Positions 34,386-46,245 of a DNA stretch of 64,000 nucleotides are shown here, in pieces. This DNA is from an uncultured Gammaproteobacteria bacterium (GTDB taxonomy: Bacteria; Pseudomonadota; Gammaproteobacteria; Enterobacterales; Psychrobiaceae): contig CAKZQF010000204.1 in the NCBI GenBank assembly GCA_937139475.1, forward strand, positions 1 through 64,000. Direction: 5' to 3'. A model generated the notes under the pieces. It worked only from the letters and a program-made list of their open reading frames with translations. It did not search any database and had not been told where the DNA came from. Position 1 is the stretch's first letter. Each line of letters opens with the position of its first letter. The position numbers and the translations under genes are program-made.

Positions 34386-35540
34386 ATGCAGTGGAGTAAA
34401 CGAGCACAAGAAATTGATTCTTTTAAAGTGATGGACTTATTAGCGCGAACCAATCAGCTAACCAATCAAGGTAAAGATATCATTGCCATGGGGGCGGGAG
34501 AGCCAGATTTTGCCACGCCGCCGCTAGTCGCAGCGGCAGGCATTGCAGCAATCGACAGTGGCCAAACTAAATATACGCCTGCAACGGGTATACCACAGCT
34601 TAAACAAGCGATAAGTGATTATTATCTTAGCCGCTATAAGGTGGTGGTGGCGCCAGAGCGTGTGATTGTTACCAATGGTGCCTCTGCCGGTTTATTAATG
34701 GTCTTTTCTTTACTTGCCGATGCTGGCAAAAATATTCTAATGACCGATCCTGGTTACCCTTGTAATAAGCAATTTTTACGTCTTGTTGAAGCTAAAGCCA
34801 AATTAATCAGTGTCGACCAGCAAGTTAACTTCCAATTGACCCCAGCACTTGTTGAGCAATTTTGGGATAACGATAGTGCCGGTATATTGGTGGCTTCCCC
34901 TGCAAACCCAACGGGCACCATGCTGTCGAAAGAGCAACTGGCCCAACTGGCTAACTCAGTGCGTGATAAAGGCGGTGCCTTGGTGGTAGACGAACTTTAT
35001 CATGGCCTAACTTATGAAGAAGATGCACATAGTGTGCTTGAGGTCGACCAAGACGCTTTTGTGTTAAATAGCTTTTCTAAGTACTTTGGTATGACGGGTT
35101 GGCGGCTGGGTTGGGCCATCGTGCCCGAAAACGCGATTGAACCGATTGAACGTTTGGCGCAAAACTTATTTATCTCGCCGCCAACCGTTGCTCAATATGC
35201 TGCACTAGCTGCGTTTGAGCCAAAAACAATAGCGGAGCTAGAATCAAGACGCTGGCAATTTAAAGAGCGCCGTGATGTTTTAGCCAACGGGTTGGCAAAG
35301 TTAGGCTTTGTGATTGAAGCGCAGCCTCAAGGCGCATTTTATCTCTATGTCAATGCCAGTAAATTTACCGACAATAGCTATGAGTTTTGCTGGTCGTTAC
35401 TCGAAGAAGACGGGATTCTAGTCACTCCAGGTATTGATTTTGGTCAAAATGACACCAATCACATGATGCGTTTTTCTTATACAACGAGCCTTGAGAATAT
35501 TCACCGAGCGCTTGAGCGTTTAGCAAAGCGTCTTGGATGA
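34386..35540 (+). CDS. Pyridoxal phosphate-dependent aminotransferase class I/II
   Basis: 384 residues of fold-type I. Visible are MGAGEPDFATPP, TKYTPATGIPQLKQAI, NPTGTMLS, the PLP-binding aspartate region VVDELYHGLTYE and the Schiff-base lysine in NSFSKYFGMTGWRLGW. The C-terminal MMRFSY holds the carboxylate-binding arginine. It resembles aspartate/aromatic-type enzymes with broad substrate use. A GTG at 34383 directly precedes the ATG. The large YdiJ gene follows after 123 bases. The amino acid substrate is not determined. Confidence 0.88.
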   Translation: MQWSKRAQEIDSFKVMDLLARTNQLTNQGKDIIAMGAGEPDFATPPLVAAAGIAAIDSGQTKYTPATGIPQLKQAISDYYLSRYKVVVAPERVIVTNGASAGLLMVFSLLADAGKNILMTDPGYPCNKQFLRLVEAKAKLISVDQQVNFQLTPALVEQFWDNDSAGILVASPANPTGTMLSKEQLAQLANSVRDKGGALVVDELYHGLTYEEDAHSVLEVDQDAFVLNSFSKYFGMTGWRLGWAIVPENAIEPIERLAQNLFISPPTVAQYAALAAFEPKTIAELESRRWQFKERRDVLANGLAKLGFVIEAQPQGAFYLYVNASKFTDNSYEFCWSLLEEDGILVTPGIDFGQNDTNHMMRFSYTTSLENIHRALERLAKRLG

Positions 35541-35663
35541 ATCCAGGCGCTGTTAATCGTCTAAATTTTCCTTTATTTATCGGTGCTGGCAGGTGAAAGC
35601 TCGCTGGCATCGTGATATATTTCACACTTCTGTGTTCCTCTGATATTTATTAAGATACTACCT

Positions 35664-38600
35664 ATGTTGCCCAAGCTAAGTCTCGATCAGTTAATTAGTG
35701 AAAACTACCTCCAATTTCTAACTCAGCTAAGAGCAAGTCGCTTTAGTGGTGATATTGAGCAGGACTATGGCGCAAGGCTTGCTGTCTCGACAGATAACAG
35801 TATTTATCAAAACTTGCCGCAAGGGGTGGTATTTCCAAAGTCGACTGATGACTTGATGATAGTTACCGAGCTTGCAAATCAGCCTGAGTATTCAAAAATT
35901 ACTTTTAGCCCAAGAGGCGGTGGTACAGGGACCAACGGTCAGTCTTTGAACAATGGCATTATTGTTGATCTTTCTCGCCACATGAATAATATTCTTGAAA
36001 TCAATGAACAAGAAGGGTGGGTTAGAGTACAGACAGGGGTTGTAAAGGATCAACTAAACGCTTATTTAAAGCCTTATGGCTTCTTTTTCTCTCCGGACTT
36101 ATCGACTTCAAATCGTGCGACCATCGGTGGCATGATTAACACGGATGCCTCTGGGCAAGGCTCATTAGTGTATGGTAAAACCTCGGATCACGTTCTAGAA
36201 CTGACGAGCGTGTTAGTTAATGGTGAGCGTCTGGAAACTGCAACTAAGCCAGCCGCACAAGTATTAGCAGAAAATGGCACCGTAGCGCAGAAAGTGGCAA
36301 CAATTTGTCATGACAATCGCGCGCTTATTTTGGCTAAATTTCCGCGCCTTAATCGATTTCTCACTGGGTACGACCTTGAACATGTATTTAATGATGAGTT
36401 AAGTGAGTTTAATCTCACCCGCATCTTAACCGGTTCAGAAGGATCTTTGGCATTCATCACCGAAGCCAAATTAAATTTAACGCCTATCCCTAAAGAGCGC
36501 ACCCTGATTAATATCATCTATGACAGTTTTGATTCGGCGCTGCGAGATGCGCAAAACTTAGTTGCAGCCAATGCCACCTCTGTAGAAACAGTTGATAGCA
36601 AAGTACTAGGCTTAGCCAAACAAGATATCGTCTGGAACACTGTTAGTGACTTGATTCCCGAACGCGTAGACAAAGTCACTGACGGTTTGAACATGGTTGA
36701 GTTCGCCAGTAATGACAGCGCGGCGAAACAGCAGTTGATTGAGACCTTATGCCATCGACTCGATGTTGATATTAGCGATGATAAAGGTGGGATATTAGGC
36801 TATCAAATTTGTCATGAGCTTGGTGAGATTAATCGAATTTATAATATGCGTAAAAAATCCGTTGGATTACTTGGCGCAACGAAAGGATTTAGAAAGCCGA
36901 TTGCATTTGCTGAAGATACGGCGGTGCCACCGGAAAAACTCGCTGATTTTATCGTTGAATTTAGAGCATTATTGGACGAGAACAAACTGCAGTATGGCAT
37001 GTTTGGCCACGTTGATGCAGGTGTACTTCATGTGCGACCAGCAATGGATATGTGCGATGAGCAACAAGAACTGCAATTAACCAAAATTTCAGATCAAGTG
37101 GTTGCCCTGACGGCCAAGTATGGCGGTTTAATGTGGGGTGAGCATGGTAAAGGCTATCGTAGTGAATATGGCCCAGAGTTTTTTGGTGATGAGCTGTTTA
37201 AACAATTACGGGTAATTAAGGCCATTTTTGATCCGAATAACCGTCTTAACCCAGGTAAAATATGTACCCCGCTGACCAGTGAAGAAGAACTGGTACGGGT
37301 ATCAGATCTCAAGCGCGGAGCATATGATCGACAAATCCCGTTAAGCGTACGTGAAAGTTATGCGCCAGCGATGAGCTGTAATGGTAATGGGCAGTGTTTT
37401 AACTACGATTTGGACTCGCCAATGTGTCCATCAAGTAAAGTGACACGAGACCGTCGTCATTCACCCAAAGGGCGAGCGACTATGGTACGTGAATGGCTAC
37501 GCTTACTTAGCAATCAAGGCGTCGACCCTGTCGCGCTTGAGGAAAATGATTGCAGCGCGTCATTACTTTCCAAAGTTAAAAACTCATGGGCGAAGAAGCA
37601 GGGGCAATACGACTTTTCCCACGAAGTGATGGAAACAATGAAAGGCTGTTTGGCATGTAAAGCGTGTGCCAGTCAATGCCCGATTAAAGTTGATGTACCA
37701 GGCTTTAGAGCACGCTTTATCAACCTTTATCATCAACGTTACCTGCGCCCCGTGAGCGACCATGTCGTGGCAAATGTTGAAACCACCACCCAATGGATGG
37801 TAAAGGCGCCTCGTCTTGCCAACGGCTTGATGAACAACCCTTTGAGTAAGTCATTACTCAAGTCAGTGGTTGGCATGGTAGATAGTCCAAGCCTATCGGT
37901 GCCAACGCTAAAGGCTCGACTAGGTGACAATAGCCTAACCAAACAGGCACTTGAATATGACTTGTCAGCCTTAGCATCTATTGCTGTTGAAGAGCGCCAA
38001 GATTATGTGTTGGTGGTTCAAGACCCGTTCACTAGTTTTTATGATGCTGACGTTGTCGAAGCATTGTTAATAACGATTCACAAACTTGGTTTTAAGCCAG
38101 TATTATTGCCGTTCAAGCCCAATGGTAAACCTGCCCATGTTAAAGGGTTTTTAAGAAAATTTGCCGCGATGGCTAGTGATGCCAGTGACTTTTTCAATAA
38201 ACTGAGCAAATTAGGCTATCCGCTAGTGGGTGTCGATCCGTCATTAGTACTTTGTTACCGAGATGAATATACTATTGCGCTTGGCGATAAGCGCGGTGAC
38301 TTTCAGGTGGAGCTGTTTCAAGAATGGTTAAAACCACATCTTGCTAAACTCAGTAAAACAGTAGCTACTAAGGATGATACCCAGTATCAACTTTATGCGC
38401 ATTGTAGTGAAAAAACGGCACTACCTAATACACATAGTGATTGGCAGGATATTTTCTCCACACTAGGTTTATCCCTTACCGCTCAAAACGTTGGCTGCTG
38501 TGGCATGGCAGGTACTTATGGCCACGAAAAGAAGAACGTCGAAAACTCAGTTAAACTGTATGAAATGAGTTGGCAGGATAAGATTGCTACGCAACAACCA

Positions 38601-38702
38601 ACGCAGGTGTTGGCAACGGGCTATTCATGTCGCAGCCAGGTTAACCGCCAAGACGGCTTTAAGCCAAAGCACCCAGTACAAATACTCGCACAATGCTTAT
38701 AA
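35664..38702 (+). CDS. ydiJ: D-2-hydroxyglutarate dehydrogenase, FAD/Fe-S (YdiJ)
   Basis: 1012 residues, close to the 1018 of E. coli YdiJ. The FAD-binding half (about 35-550) has FSPRGGGTGTNGQSLN, ATIGGMINTDASGQGSLVYG, LTGSEGSLAFITEA and WGEHGKGYRSEYGP. The C-terminal half has ferredoxin-like clusters (CNGNGQCFN, CLACKACASQCPIKVD) and a CCG motif (VGCCGMAG). YdiJ oxidises D-2-hydroxyglutarate, a by-product of serine synthesis, passing electrons to quinone or an unknown acceptor. It is followed by the DUF1285 gene 13 bases later. Confidence 0.92.
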   Translation: MLPKLSLDQLISENYLQFLTQLRASRFSGDIEQDYGARLAVSTDNSIYQNLPQGVVFPKSTDDLMIVTELANQPEYSKITFSPRGGGTGTNGQSLNNGIIVDLSRHMNNILEINEQEGWVRVQTGVVKDQLNAYLKPYGFFFSPDLSTSNRATIGGMINTDASGQGSLVYGKTSDHVLELTSVLVNGERLETATKPAAQVLAENGTVAQKVATICHDNRALILAKFPRLNRFLTGYDLEHVFNDELSEFNLTRILTGSEGSLAFITEAKLNLTPIPKERTLINIIYDSFDSALRDAQNLVAANATSVETVDSKVLGLAKQDIVWNTVSDLIPERVDKVTDGLNMVEFASNDSAAKQQLIETLCHRLDVDISDDKGGILGYQICHELGEINRIYNMRKKSVGLLGATKGFRKPIAFAEDTAVPPEKLADFIVEFRALLDENKLQYGMFGHVDAGVLHVRPAMDMCDEQQELQLTKISDQVVALTAKYGGLMWGEHGKGYRSEYGPEFFGDELFKQLRVIKAIFDPNNRLNPGKICTPLTSEEELVRVSDLKRGAYDRQIPLSVRESYAPAMSCNGNGQCFNYDLDSPMCPSSKVTRDRRHSPKGRATMVREWLRLLSNQGVDPVALEENDCSASLLSKVKNSWAKKQGQYDFSHEVMETMKGCLACKACASQCPIKVDVPGFRARFINLYHQRYLRPVSDHVVANVETTTQWMVKAPRLANGLMNNPLSKSLLKSVVGMVDSPSLSVPTLKARLGDNSLTKQALEYDLSALASIAVEERQDYVLVVQDPFTSFYDADVVEALLITIHKLGFKPVLLPFKPNGKPAHVKGFLRKFAAMASDASDFFNKLSKLGYPLVGVDPSLVLCYRDEYTIALGDKRGDFQVELFQEWLKPHLAKLSKTVATKDDTQYQLYAHCSEKTALPNTHSDWQDIFSTLGLSLTAQNVGCCGMAGTYGHEKKNVENSVKLYEMSWQDKIATQQPTQVLATGYSCRSQVNRQDGFKPKHPVQILAQCL

Positions 38703-38715
38703 CTAAGGGGTAGTG

Positions 38716-39252
38716 ATGGACATTAAGCAATTAGAAAAAGCACTGAGTGAGCTTTCTGGTCAAGCTTATCCGGTTGACCGTTGGCAACCTGCCCATCAAG
38801 GCACTATTGATATGGTGATTAAGCGTGATGGTACCTGGCTTCATGAAGGCGATCCGATTATACGAGATCAATTGGTGGTGTTATTTAGTAAAATATTAAC
38901 TAAGTCGCAGGGCCAATATTATTTGGTTACCCCGGGTGAAAAACTTGCGATGCGTGTCGAAGATGCGCCTTTCTTAGTGGTTGACTTTACTATCGAAGAG
39001 CCTGGTGAGTCACAGACCGTGTGGCTTATCACTAATATTGGCGATAAAGTTCCCTTGTCGCTTGAGTTTACAATTAAGTTACGCGGTGAAGAGCAGCGAC
39101 CCTATTTAACCCTTTGGCGTGGCCTGGATGCACTAATTGAGCGTAACACCTATTATCAACTAATTGATTGTGCAAGTGAAATTATAACGGAGCAGGGGAC
39201 ATCATTGGTCTTAAATTCACAACAACAATCCTTTAGCTTAGGTCGCTTCTAG
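38716..39252 (+). CDS. DUF1285 domain-containing protein
   Basis: 178 residues from ATG 38716 (AAGGGG at 38704-38710; a GTG at 38713 is in frame). The sequence has the DUF1285 pattern, for example GTWLHEGDPIIRDQLVVLFSKIL, LVTPGEKLAMRVEDAPFLVVD and TIKLRGEEQRPYLTLWRGLDALI. No function is known. The tight link to ydiJ suggests co-transcription. Its stop overlaps the stop of the convergent GGDEF-EAL gene by four bases. Confidence 0.88.
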   Translation: MDIKQLEKALSELSGQAYPVDRWQPAHQGTIDMVIKRDGTWLHEGDPIIRDQLVVLFSKILTKSQGQYYLVTPGEKLAMRVEDAPFLVVDFTIEEPGESQTVWLITNIGDKVPLSLEFTIKLRGEEQRPYLTLWRGLDALIERNTYYQLIDCASEIITEQGTSLVLNSQQQSFSLGRF

Positions 39253-41228
39253 AAATTAAAATTTAATATTTTGCTAATGTCAGCCGGTGGCAGTAATTTT
39301 CTAAAAATTGGCAACTGTTCGAAATCAATAACGCTTGCTGGCCTACTGTAATAAAAACCTTGAGCTAATAAATCAGGGTAACGTAACATCATTTCTCGTT
39401 GGTGTTGGGTTTCGATTCCTTCTGCCACTACCTTTAAGCCCAGTTTCTTTGCCATGGCGATTGTTGCTTCGATAACAACAATAGTATTGTCGATATCACC
39501 AATAAAAGATCTGTCTATCTTTAGTGAGTCGATAGGCAACTTGTGAATATAAGCTAAAGATGAATATCCTGTGCCAAAATCGTCAATACAAATACTAATA
39601 CCGCGATCTGATATTTCTTGAAGACGGCGAATGACTTGCTTAATGTTTAGCATGAAAATCGATTCGGTTAGCTCTAATGTCAGGCAGTTTGCGGGAAATC
39701 CAGTTTCCTTTAATATGCGATCCAGTGTATTAATAAAGCGATCATTTAACTGAATCGCTGACACATTAACCGATAACCGTAGTGGCTTACCTGTTTGTAA
39801 ATGCCAGTCATGACATTGAATGCAGGCTTGTGTCAGTATCCACTGGCCTATTTCATTCATCATGCCGGAGCGTTCCGCTTCGGCTACAAACTCTTGTGGA
39901 GCCACTTGACCCAAGCTTGGGCTATCCCAACTCAGTAATGCTTCCATTCCAACAAGCTGATTGGTTTTCATATCAACAACGGGTTGGTACAAGGGGATAA
40001 GCTCACTAAATTCCAAGGCATGTTGAAGTCCTTGCTGTATGGCGCTGCGTCGCTGTATTTCCAAACTCATTTGCTGGGCAAATCGTACGTAACTTTTTGA
40101 GCCGCGTTCCTTAGCTTTAAACATCGCCGTATCTGCAAACATTATCAGTGCATCTGGCTCTGTTGCATCGTTTGGAAATGTTGCAGCACCAATACTGGCT
40201 GAAACTTGAATTGAGTCAATTGATTCAATTGGCTGTGCCACTATGTCAATAATGAGTTGGCTGATAGCTTCGACACTTTGGCTATCGGGCTTGATTGGCA
40301 CAGTGATGATAAACTCGTCACCGCCAAAGCGGCTCACTTGATAGTCAGTGGGTAATAGCTGCAAAAATCGCTGGGCGATTTCAACTAACACTTTATCGCC
40401 AGTACTATGGCCAAGATTATTATTCACTAGTTTAAACGCATCAAGGTCCAACAAAAAGAGATGGAAAGGCTGTTTTTGTTTACAGCGCTGCGTTAGCGAA
40501 TCATTAAGCCCATAGCGATTAAGTATGCCTGTGAGTTGGTCATGATAAGCTAGGTGCTTGTATGTCTGTTCTTGGGTTTTCCGTTTGGTGATATCTTCTT
40601 GTACCACAAGGTAATGCTGCTCTGGCAATAATTTTTTAATTTTAAAGTTATACCAACACAGACGGCCATTGAAGATAACTTGCTGTTCCAGCGAGAGTTC
40701 ATTTCTTTTGTCGAACTTTGTTACAAGCTCGCTAGCCTCAGTTTCAAGCAACTCGTACAAGTCAATATCATGACTATCATAGTGCTGTTTGAATTTTATA
40801 TTGCCACTGATCAGATTGCCTTTGGCATCAAATAATGAAGTGATGAAATTATTATTAGAAAAGCCGGTATCTCGCTCGATCTCATCCTTATTAAGCACTG
40901 CTTCACAAAGTAACAGTGTTTCGTCGCTGCTACTAGATACATTGCTAAAGCGAAGGTAGGTTTGTTTAGGTTGATCGTTGGGGTATAAAGTCCACCACAT
41001 CGTGGTTTTCTTCGTTTTACATTCTTTTGCAAGCTGTCTTAAATGTTGGTCGGTGACTTCGGTGATATCAGCAGCCAGGTCCCGCTGATAGAGTGCCTCT
41101 TTGGTTGATGCCGCCCAAAGAGTTAGTGCACTGGTATTCGCCCAGCGGATCCTATAATGCTTTACATCATAGACCCAGGCTGGCGTAATTAATTGATCTA
41201 ATAAGTTTTCTGTAATCAAAGAGCTCAA
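39249..41228 (-). CDS. PAS-GGDEF-EAL dual-domain cyclic-di-GMP enzyme
   Basis: 659 residues with two PAS-like segments (about 10-115 and 125-220), GGDEF (230-385; intact RFGGDEFII and LDLDAFKLVNN), and EAL (400-645; GMEALLSW, LTLELTESIF, CIDDFGTGYSSLAYI, AEGIETQ). Both catalytic sites look complete, so it may be bifunctional or switch between synthesis and hydrolysis. No membrane segment. The start is a TTG with only a weak AACGGATA before it, and no better start exists upstream. Its 3' end overlaps the DUF1285 gene tail to tail. Confidence 0.9.
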   Translation of the reverse strand: MSSLITENLLDQLITPAWVYDVKHYRIRWANTSALTLWAASTKEALYQRDLAADITEVTDQHLRQLAKECKTKKTTMWWTLYPNDQPKQTYLRFSNVSSSSDETLLLCEAVLNKDEIERDTGFSNNNFITSLFDAKGNLISGNIKFKQHYDSHDIDLYELLETEASELVTKFDKRNELSLEQQVIFNGRLCWYNFKIKKLLPEQHYLVVQEDITKRKTQEQTYKHLAYHDQLTGILNRYGLNDSLTQRCKQKQPFHLFLLDLDAFKLVNNNLGHSTGDKVLVEIAQRFLQLLPTDYQVSRFGGDEFIITVPIKPDSQSVEAISQLIIDIVAQPIESIDSIQVSASIGAATFPNDATEPDALIMFADTAMFKAKERGSKSYVRFAQQMSLEIQRRSAIQQGLQHALEFSELIPLYQPVVDMKTNQLVGMEALLSWDSPSLGQVAPQEFVAEAERSGMMNEIGQWILTQACIQCHDWHLQTGKPLRLSVNVSAIQLNDRFINTLDRILKETGFPANCLTLELTESIFMLNIKQVIRRLQEISDRGISICIDDFGTGYSSLAYIHKLPIDSLKIDRSFIGDIDNTIVVIEATIAMAKKLGLKVVAEGIETQHQREMMLRYPDLLAQGFYYSRPASVIDFEQLPIFRKLLPPADISKILNFNF

Positions 41229-41365
41229 TATCCGTTGGCAATAAAATTGGCCATTGCATCCATGGCCGAACCAGAATTTAGTTCTGTAGCTACTCTACAT
41301 TATCTAGTCACAGATGTAATCATTTTAAATGATCTAACTATCAGTCATTGTGTTATCAGCTATAA

Positions 41366-42406
41366 CTACCGATGAAGCTTTTTTTTCGCGATTATGTCTC
41401 GTGCGAGTTTGTCGGCGATTAAAGCGGTTTGAACCCCGGTACTATCGGCCTGCTTAAATATTTCGCTTAGGGTATGGTAAATATTGTGCACGTGCTTGGT
41501 CGCTTTTTCCACGCAATAATCGTTTTCATAAGATACATTGATTATTCCCCCAGCGTTAATTACATAATCAGGTGCATACAAGATACCTCGTTGCTGTAGA
41601 AGATCGCCATGATAGGACTCTGCAAGCTGATTATTGGCGCAGCCAGCCACAATACTCGCCTTTAATACGCTAATTGTATCGTCATTGATGGTAGCGCCCA
41701 GTGCGCAAGGAGAGTAGATATCGACATCTTGAGTATAAATCTCATCGAGGCCAACGACTGTGGCATCAAACTCAGCAGCGACCTGTGCCAATGCTTGCTT
41801 GTTAATGTCTGTCACCACTAGCTTGGCTCCAGCTTGATGGAGGTATCGACATAAGTGATAACCAACGTGACCAAGGCCCTGAACAGCTACCCGCAGCCCA
41901 GCGACGTTATCTTTACCCAGTTTGTGCTTTACTGCTGCCTCAATTCCAAGATAAGTACCCAGTGCTGTGAAAGGCGATGGATCACCACTCTTGCCTTCCA
42001 GACCTGCCATATAAGGGGTTTCTTGATGAGCAGTCATGATGTCTTGCGTCGTAATACCAACATCTTCTGCACTGTAGTAACGACCTCCAAGGGTATGTAC
42101 CGCTCGGCCGAATGCCCTAAACAACTCAGGGGATTTGTCTTTTCTTGCATCACCAATGATCACGGCTTTACCGCCGCCCATCGCAAGCCCTGCGACAGCG
42201 TTCTTGTAGGTCATTCCTCTGGACAACCGAAGAACATCAGTTATCGCTTCCTGGTCGTTGGCATATGCCCACATTCGGCAACCACCGACTGCTGGCCCTA
42301 GTGTGGTATCGTGAATGGCGACTATCGCTTTTAGACCAGAGTCCTTGTCCCGAAAGAAAGCAACTTCTTCGTGGTTATCGAATGATTCAAGATCAAATAC
42401 AGACAT
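41366..42406 (-). CDS. Glu/Leu/Phe/Val dehydrogenase (leucine dehydrogenase-like)
   Basis: 346 residues of the amino acid dehydrogenase family. The catalytic core shows LGPAVGGCRMW, MTYKNAVAGLAMGGGKAVI with the catalytic lysine, AEDVGIT and the NAD-binding VAVQGLGHVGYHLCRYL. The length and motif set fit leucine dehydrogenase rather than glutamate dehydrogenase (about 420-450). It would deaminate branched-chain amino acids to 2-oxo acids reversibly. ATG 42406 has GGAG at good spacing. It stands alone, 118 bases after the GNAT gene on the same strand. Confidence 0.88.
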   Translation of the reverse strand: MSVFDLESFDNHEEVAFFRDKDSGLKAIVAIHDTTLGPAVGGCRMWAYANDQEAITDVLRLSRGMTYKNAVAGLAMGGGKAVIIGDARKDKSPELFRAFGRAVHTLGGRYYSAEDVGITTQDIMTAHQETPYMAGLEGKSGDPSPFTALGTYLGIEAAVKHKLGKDNVAGLRVAVQGLGHVGYHLCRYLHQAGAKLVVTDINKQALAQVAAEFDATVVGLDEIYTQDVDIYSPCALGATINDDTISVLKASIVAGCANNQLAESYHGDLLQQRGILYAPDYVINAGGIINVSYENDYCVEKATKHVHNIYHTLSEIFKQADSTGVQTALIADKLARDIIAKKKLHR

Positions 42407-42524
42407 CAATGCGCTCCAATTAATTTGGCTTGTTCTATTTAGCGCAAAGATAGCACCACCAGCAGCCTAGGGCTACTGATGTAAATTTATTTCTGGATTA
42501 GTAGGTGTAAAGATAAATTGATAG

Positions 42525-42977
42525 CTAGTGAGGTTGGAAAAAATTGATAGCGTCGATATTGCTAACAACATGCTGGCGGGGGAGGCCTGCATGCATAAAA
42601 ACATTGCCCTGAGCTTTAAAGCCATATTGGGTATAAAAATCTACCGTATCAAGTTTAGCAGAAATAGTCACATCAACCATTCCTGTCTCCTTGGCTAGGT
42701 CAACAAGGCCCTTTAAAACCAACGCACCCAGACCAAGGCAACGATATGACGGTAAAACACAGATACGACTAATAACTCCGGTGCTTGTAAGGCGCCCACA
42801 ACCAACCGCTGTATTATCATTAAAGACAATCACATGATGCGCCTGAGCATCCTTTTCATCAAATTCAATTTGTGAAGGGGTTCTTAGCTCTAAAACATTA
42901 ATCTTATTTCTCAATGACCGTAATATTGTTTCGTCATTGTTCCACGATGCTTTAGTGATTTTGTACTGTGTTTCCAA
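42525..42977 (-). CDS. GNAT family N-acetyltransferase
   Basis: 150 residues. The acetyl-CoA-binding motif A is present as ISRICVLPSYRCLGLGALVLKGLVDLA (R-x2-G-x-G/A type), followed by the C-terminal YTQYGFKAQG (motif B, DFYTQYGFKAQG). Strand order fits ElaA/PhnO-like GNATs. The start is TTG with AGGAC upstream and lies two bases after the roxA stop, so translation is probably coupled to roxA. The substrate is unknown. Confidence 0.85.
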   Translation of the reverse strand: METQYKITKASWNNDETILRSLRNKINVLELRTPSQIEFDEKDAQAHHVIVFNDNTAVGCGRLTSTGVISRICVLPSYRCLGLGALVLKGLVDLAKETGMVDVTISAKLDTVDFYTQYGFKAQGNVFMHAGLPRQHVVSNIDAINFFQPH

Positions 42978-42979
42978 TG

Positions 42980-44128
42980 TTAGTCCTGCAAATAAAAGTA
43001 TCCAGCATTAATAAGCGTAACCACCAGTGCCTGAAATTCTGGAAATGTTAACCAATGGTTAAGTTGAGTATACGACAACTCGCTGTTGTCTGCGAGTAAT
43101 CTCAACCCTTCTTTAAACTCATTAGCTAGCGTAAATTCTTCACCGTTAATGTAAATACTACTTACCGCTAATGCTTGGTCGAAATATAGACACCTAAGGC
43201 CGCCAAGTCGCACGAGTAGGGTATCTTGACTGAAACACTCGATTAACTCTTGTGACGAAAACTCTTCCAACTCGGTATCGATGGCTAGTTCGTGTTTTGC
43301 TTGGGATAGATGTGAACCCAGAAATTTGGTTAGTGCAGCGTCATCTTCTAACAATGAGCTCATCGCCTGTTTAAGCTTTTGCACATCATTTGTGTCAATC
43401 AATCCGGGGGTGTTGGTCACTTGACGCTCAGGATCGATAACCATATCGGTACCTAATTCCTGATCAATCATAAAGTCAGCGAAATTACTCAGCAAAGTTG
43501 TCTTTGAGCTTGTTCTAAAGCCAACCGAAAAGCTCATTGAATTTTCGAGCGCAACGCCTTGGTGGGGAAATCCTGGCGGGATATATAGCATATCGCCAGG
43601 TAGCAGCTGAGCATCGATGATTGGACTGAATGTTTCAACATGTAATAGTGCAGAATGTGCAATAACTTCCTTATGTTCGTTATTGTTGCCTACTTGCCAA
43701 TGACGCTTACCACTGCCTTGAATTATAAAAACATCATAGTTGTCGATGTGCGGACCAACGCCACCGCCGGGTGTTGCAAAACTAACCATAACATCATCAA
43801 TACGCCAGTTTGGTAAAAAGCGAAACGGGCGAATAAGCTCTGCCACTTGCTCATCCCAATGATCAACGCCTTGAATCAACAATGACCAATCTTTATCGCC
43901 CAGGTGACTATAGTCTTCAAAAGGGCCGTGCGCTGCCTGCCATTGTCCTTGCTCTTGCCATACCAGCCGAGATTCTATCTGCTCCTCCATCGCTAGCCCT
44001 GCAAATTCGTCAGGGCTAATTGGATCGGAAAAATCTTCAATGGCTTGGCGAATAAGAACAGGTTTTTTCTGCCAATAGGTATCAAGGAACTGCTGCGGTG
44101 TTAAATCATTAAGGTTTACTGTGTACAT
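42980..44128 (-). CDS. roxA: Ribosomal protein uL16 3-hydroxylase RoxA (YcfD)
   Basis: A 382-residue JmjC-like 2-oxoglutarate/Fe(II) oxygenase. The iron site HxD is in GVGPHIDNYDVF, the distal histidine in IPPGFPHQGVAL, and the C-terminal winged-helix/dimer region covers about 230-380. YcfD hydroxylates an arginine of ribosomal protein L16. E. coli YcfD is 373 residues. It begins the roxA-GNAT pair. The upstream purB terminator isolates it from purB. Confidence 0.9.
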   Translation of the reverse strand: MYTVNLNDLTPQQFLDTYWQKKPVLIRQAIEDFSDPISPDEFAGLAMEEQIESRLVWQEQGQWQAAHGPFEDYSHLGDKDWSLLIQGVDHWDEQVAELIRPFRFLPNWRIDDVMVSFATPGGGVGPHIDNYDVFIIQGSGKRHWQVGNNNEHKEVIAHSALLHVETFSPIIDAQLLPGDMLYIPPGFPHQGVALENSMSFSVGFRTSSKTTLLSNFADFMIDQELGTDMVIDPERQVTNTPGLIDTNDVQKLKQAMSSLLEDDAALTKFLGSHLSQAKHELAIDTELEEFSSQELIECFSQDTLLVRLGGLRCLYFDQALAVSSIYINGEEFTLANEFKEGLRLLADNSELSYTQLNHWLTFPEFQALVVTLINAGYFYLQD

Positions 44129-44146
44129 AATTTTCGGTCTGTTAGC

Positions 44147-44180
44147 AAAAGGGCAATGATAGTGAGACTATCATTGCCCT
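44147..44180 (-). terminator. Rho-independent terminator downstream of purB
   Basis: A 14-base perfect stem, AGGGCAATGATAGT with ACTATCATTGCCCT, has a 3-base loop. On the minus strand it is followed by TTTTGC. It separates purB from roxA. Confidence 0.88.
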
Positions 44181-44224
44181 TGAAGATTTCAGTTGGCTTT
44201 TATCAAGCCTAGGTTAACGTTATC

Positions 44225-46244
<2,020 letters not shown>

Positions 46245-46245
46245 C

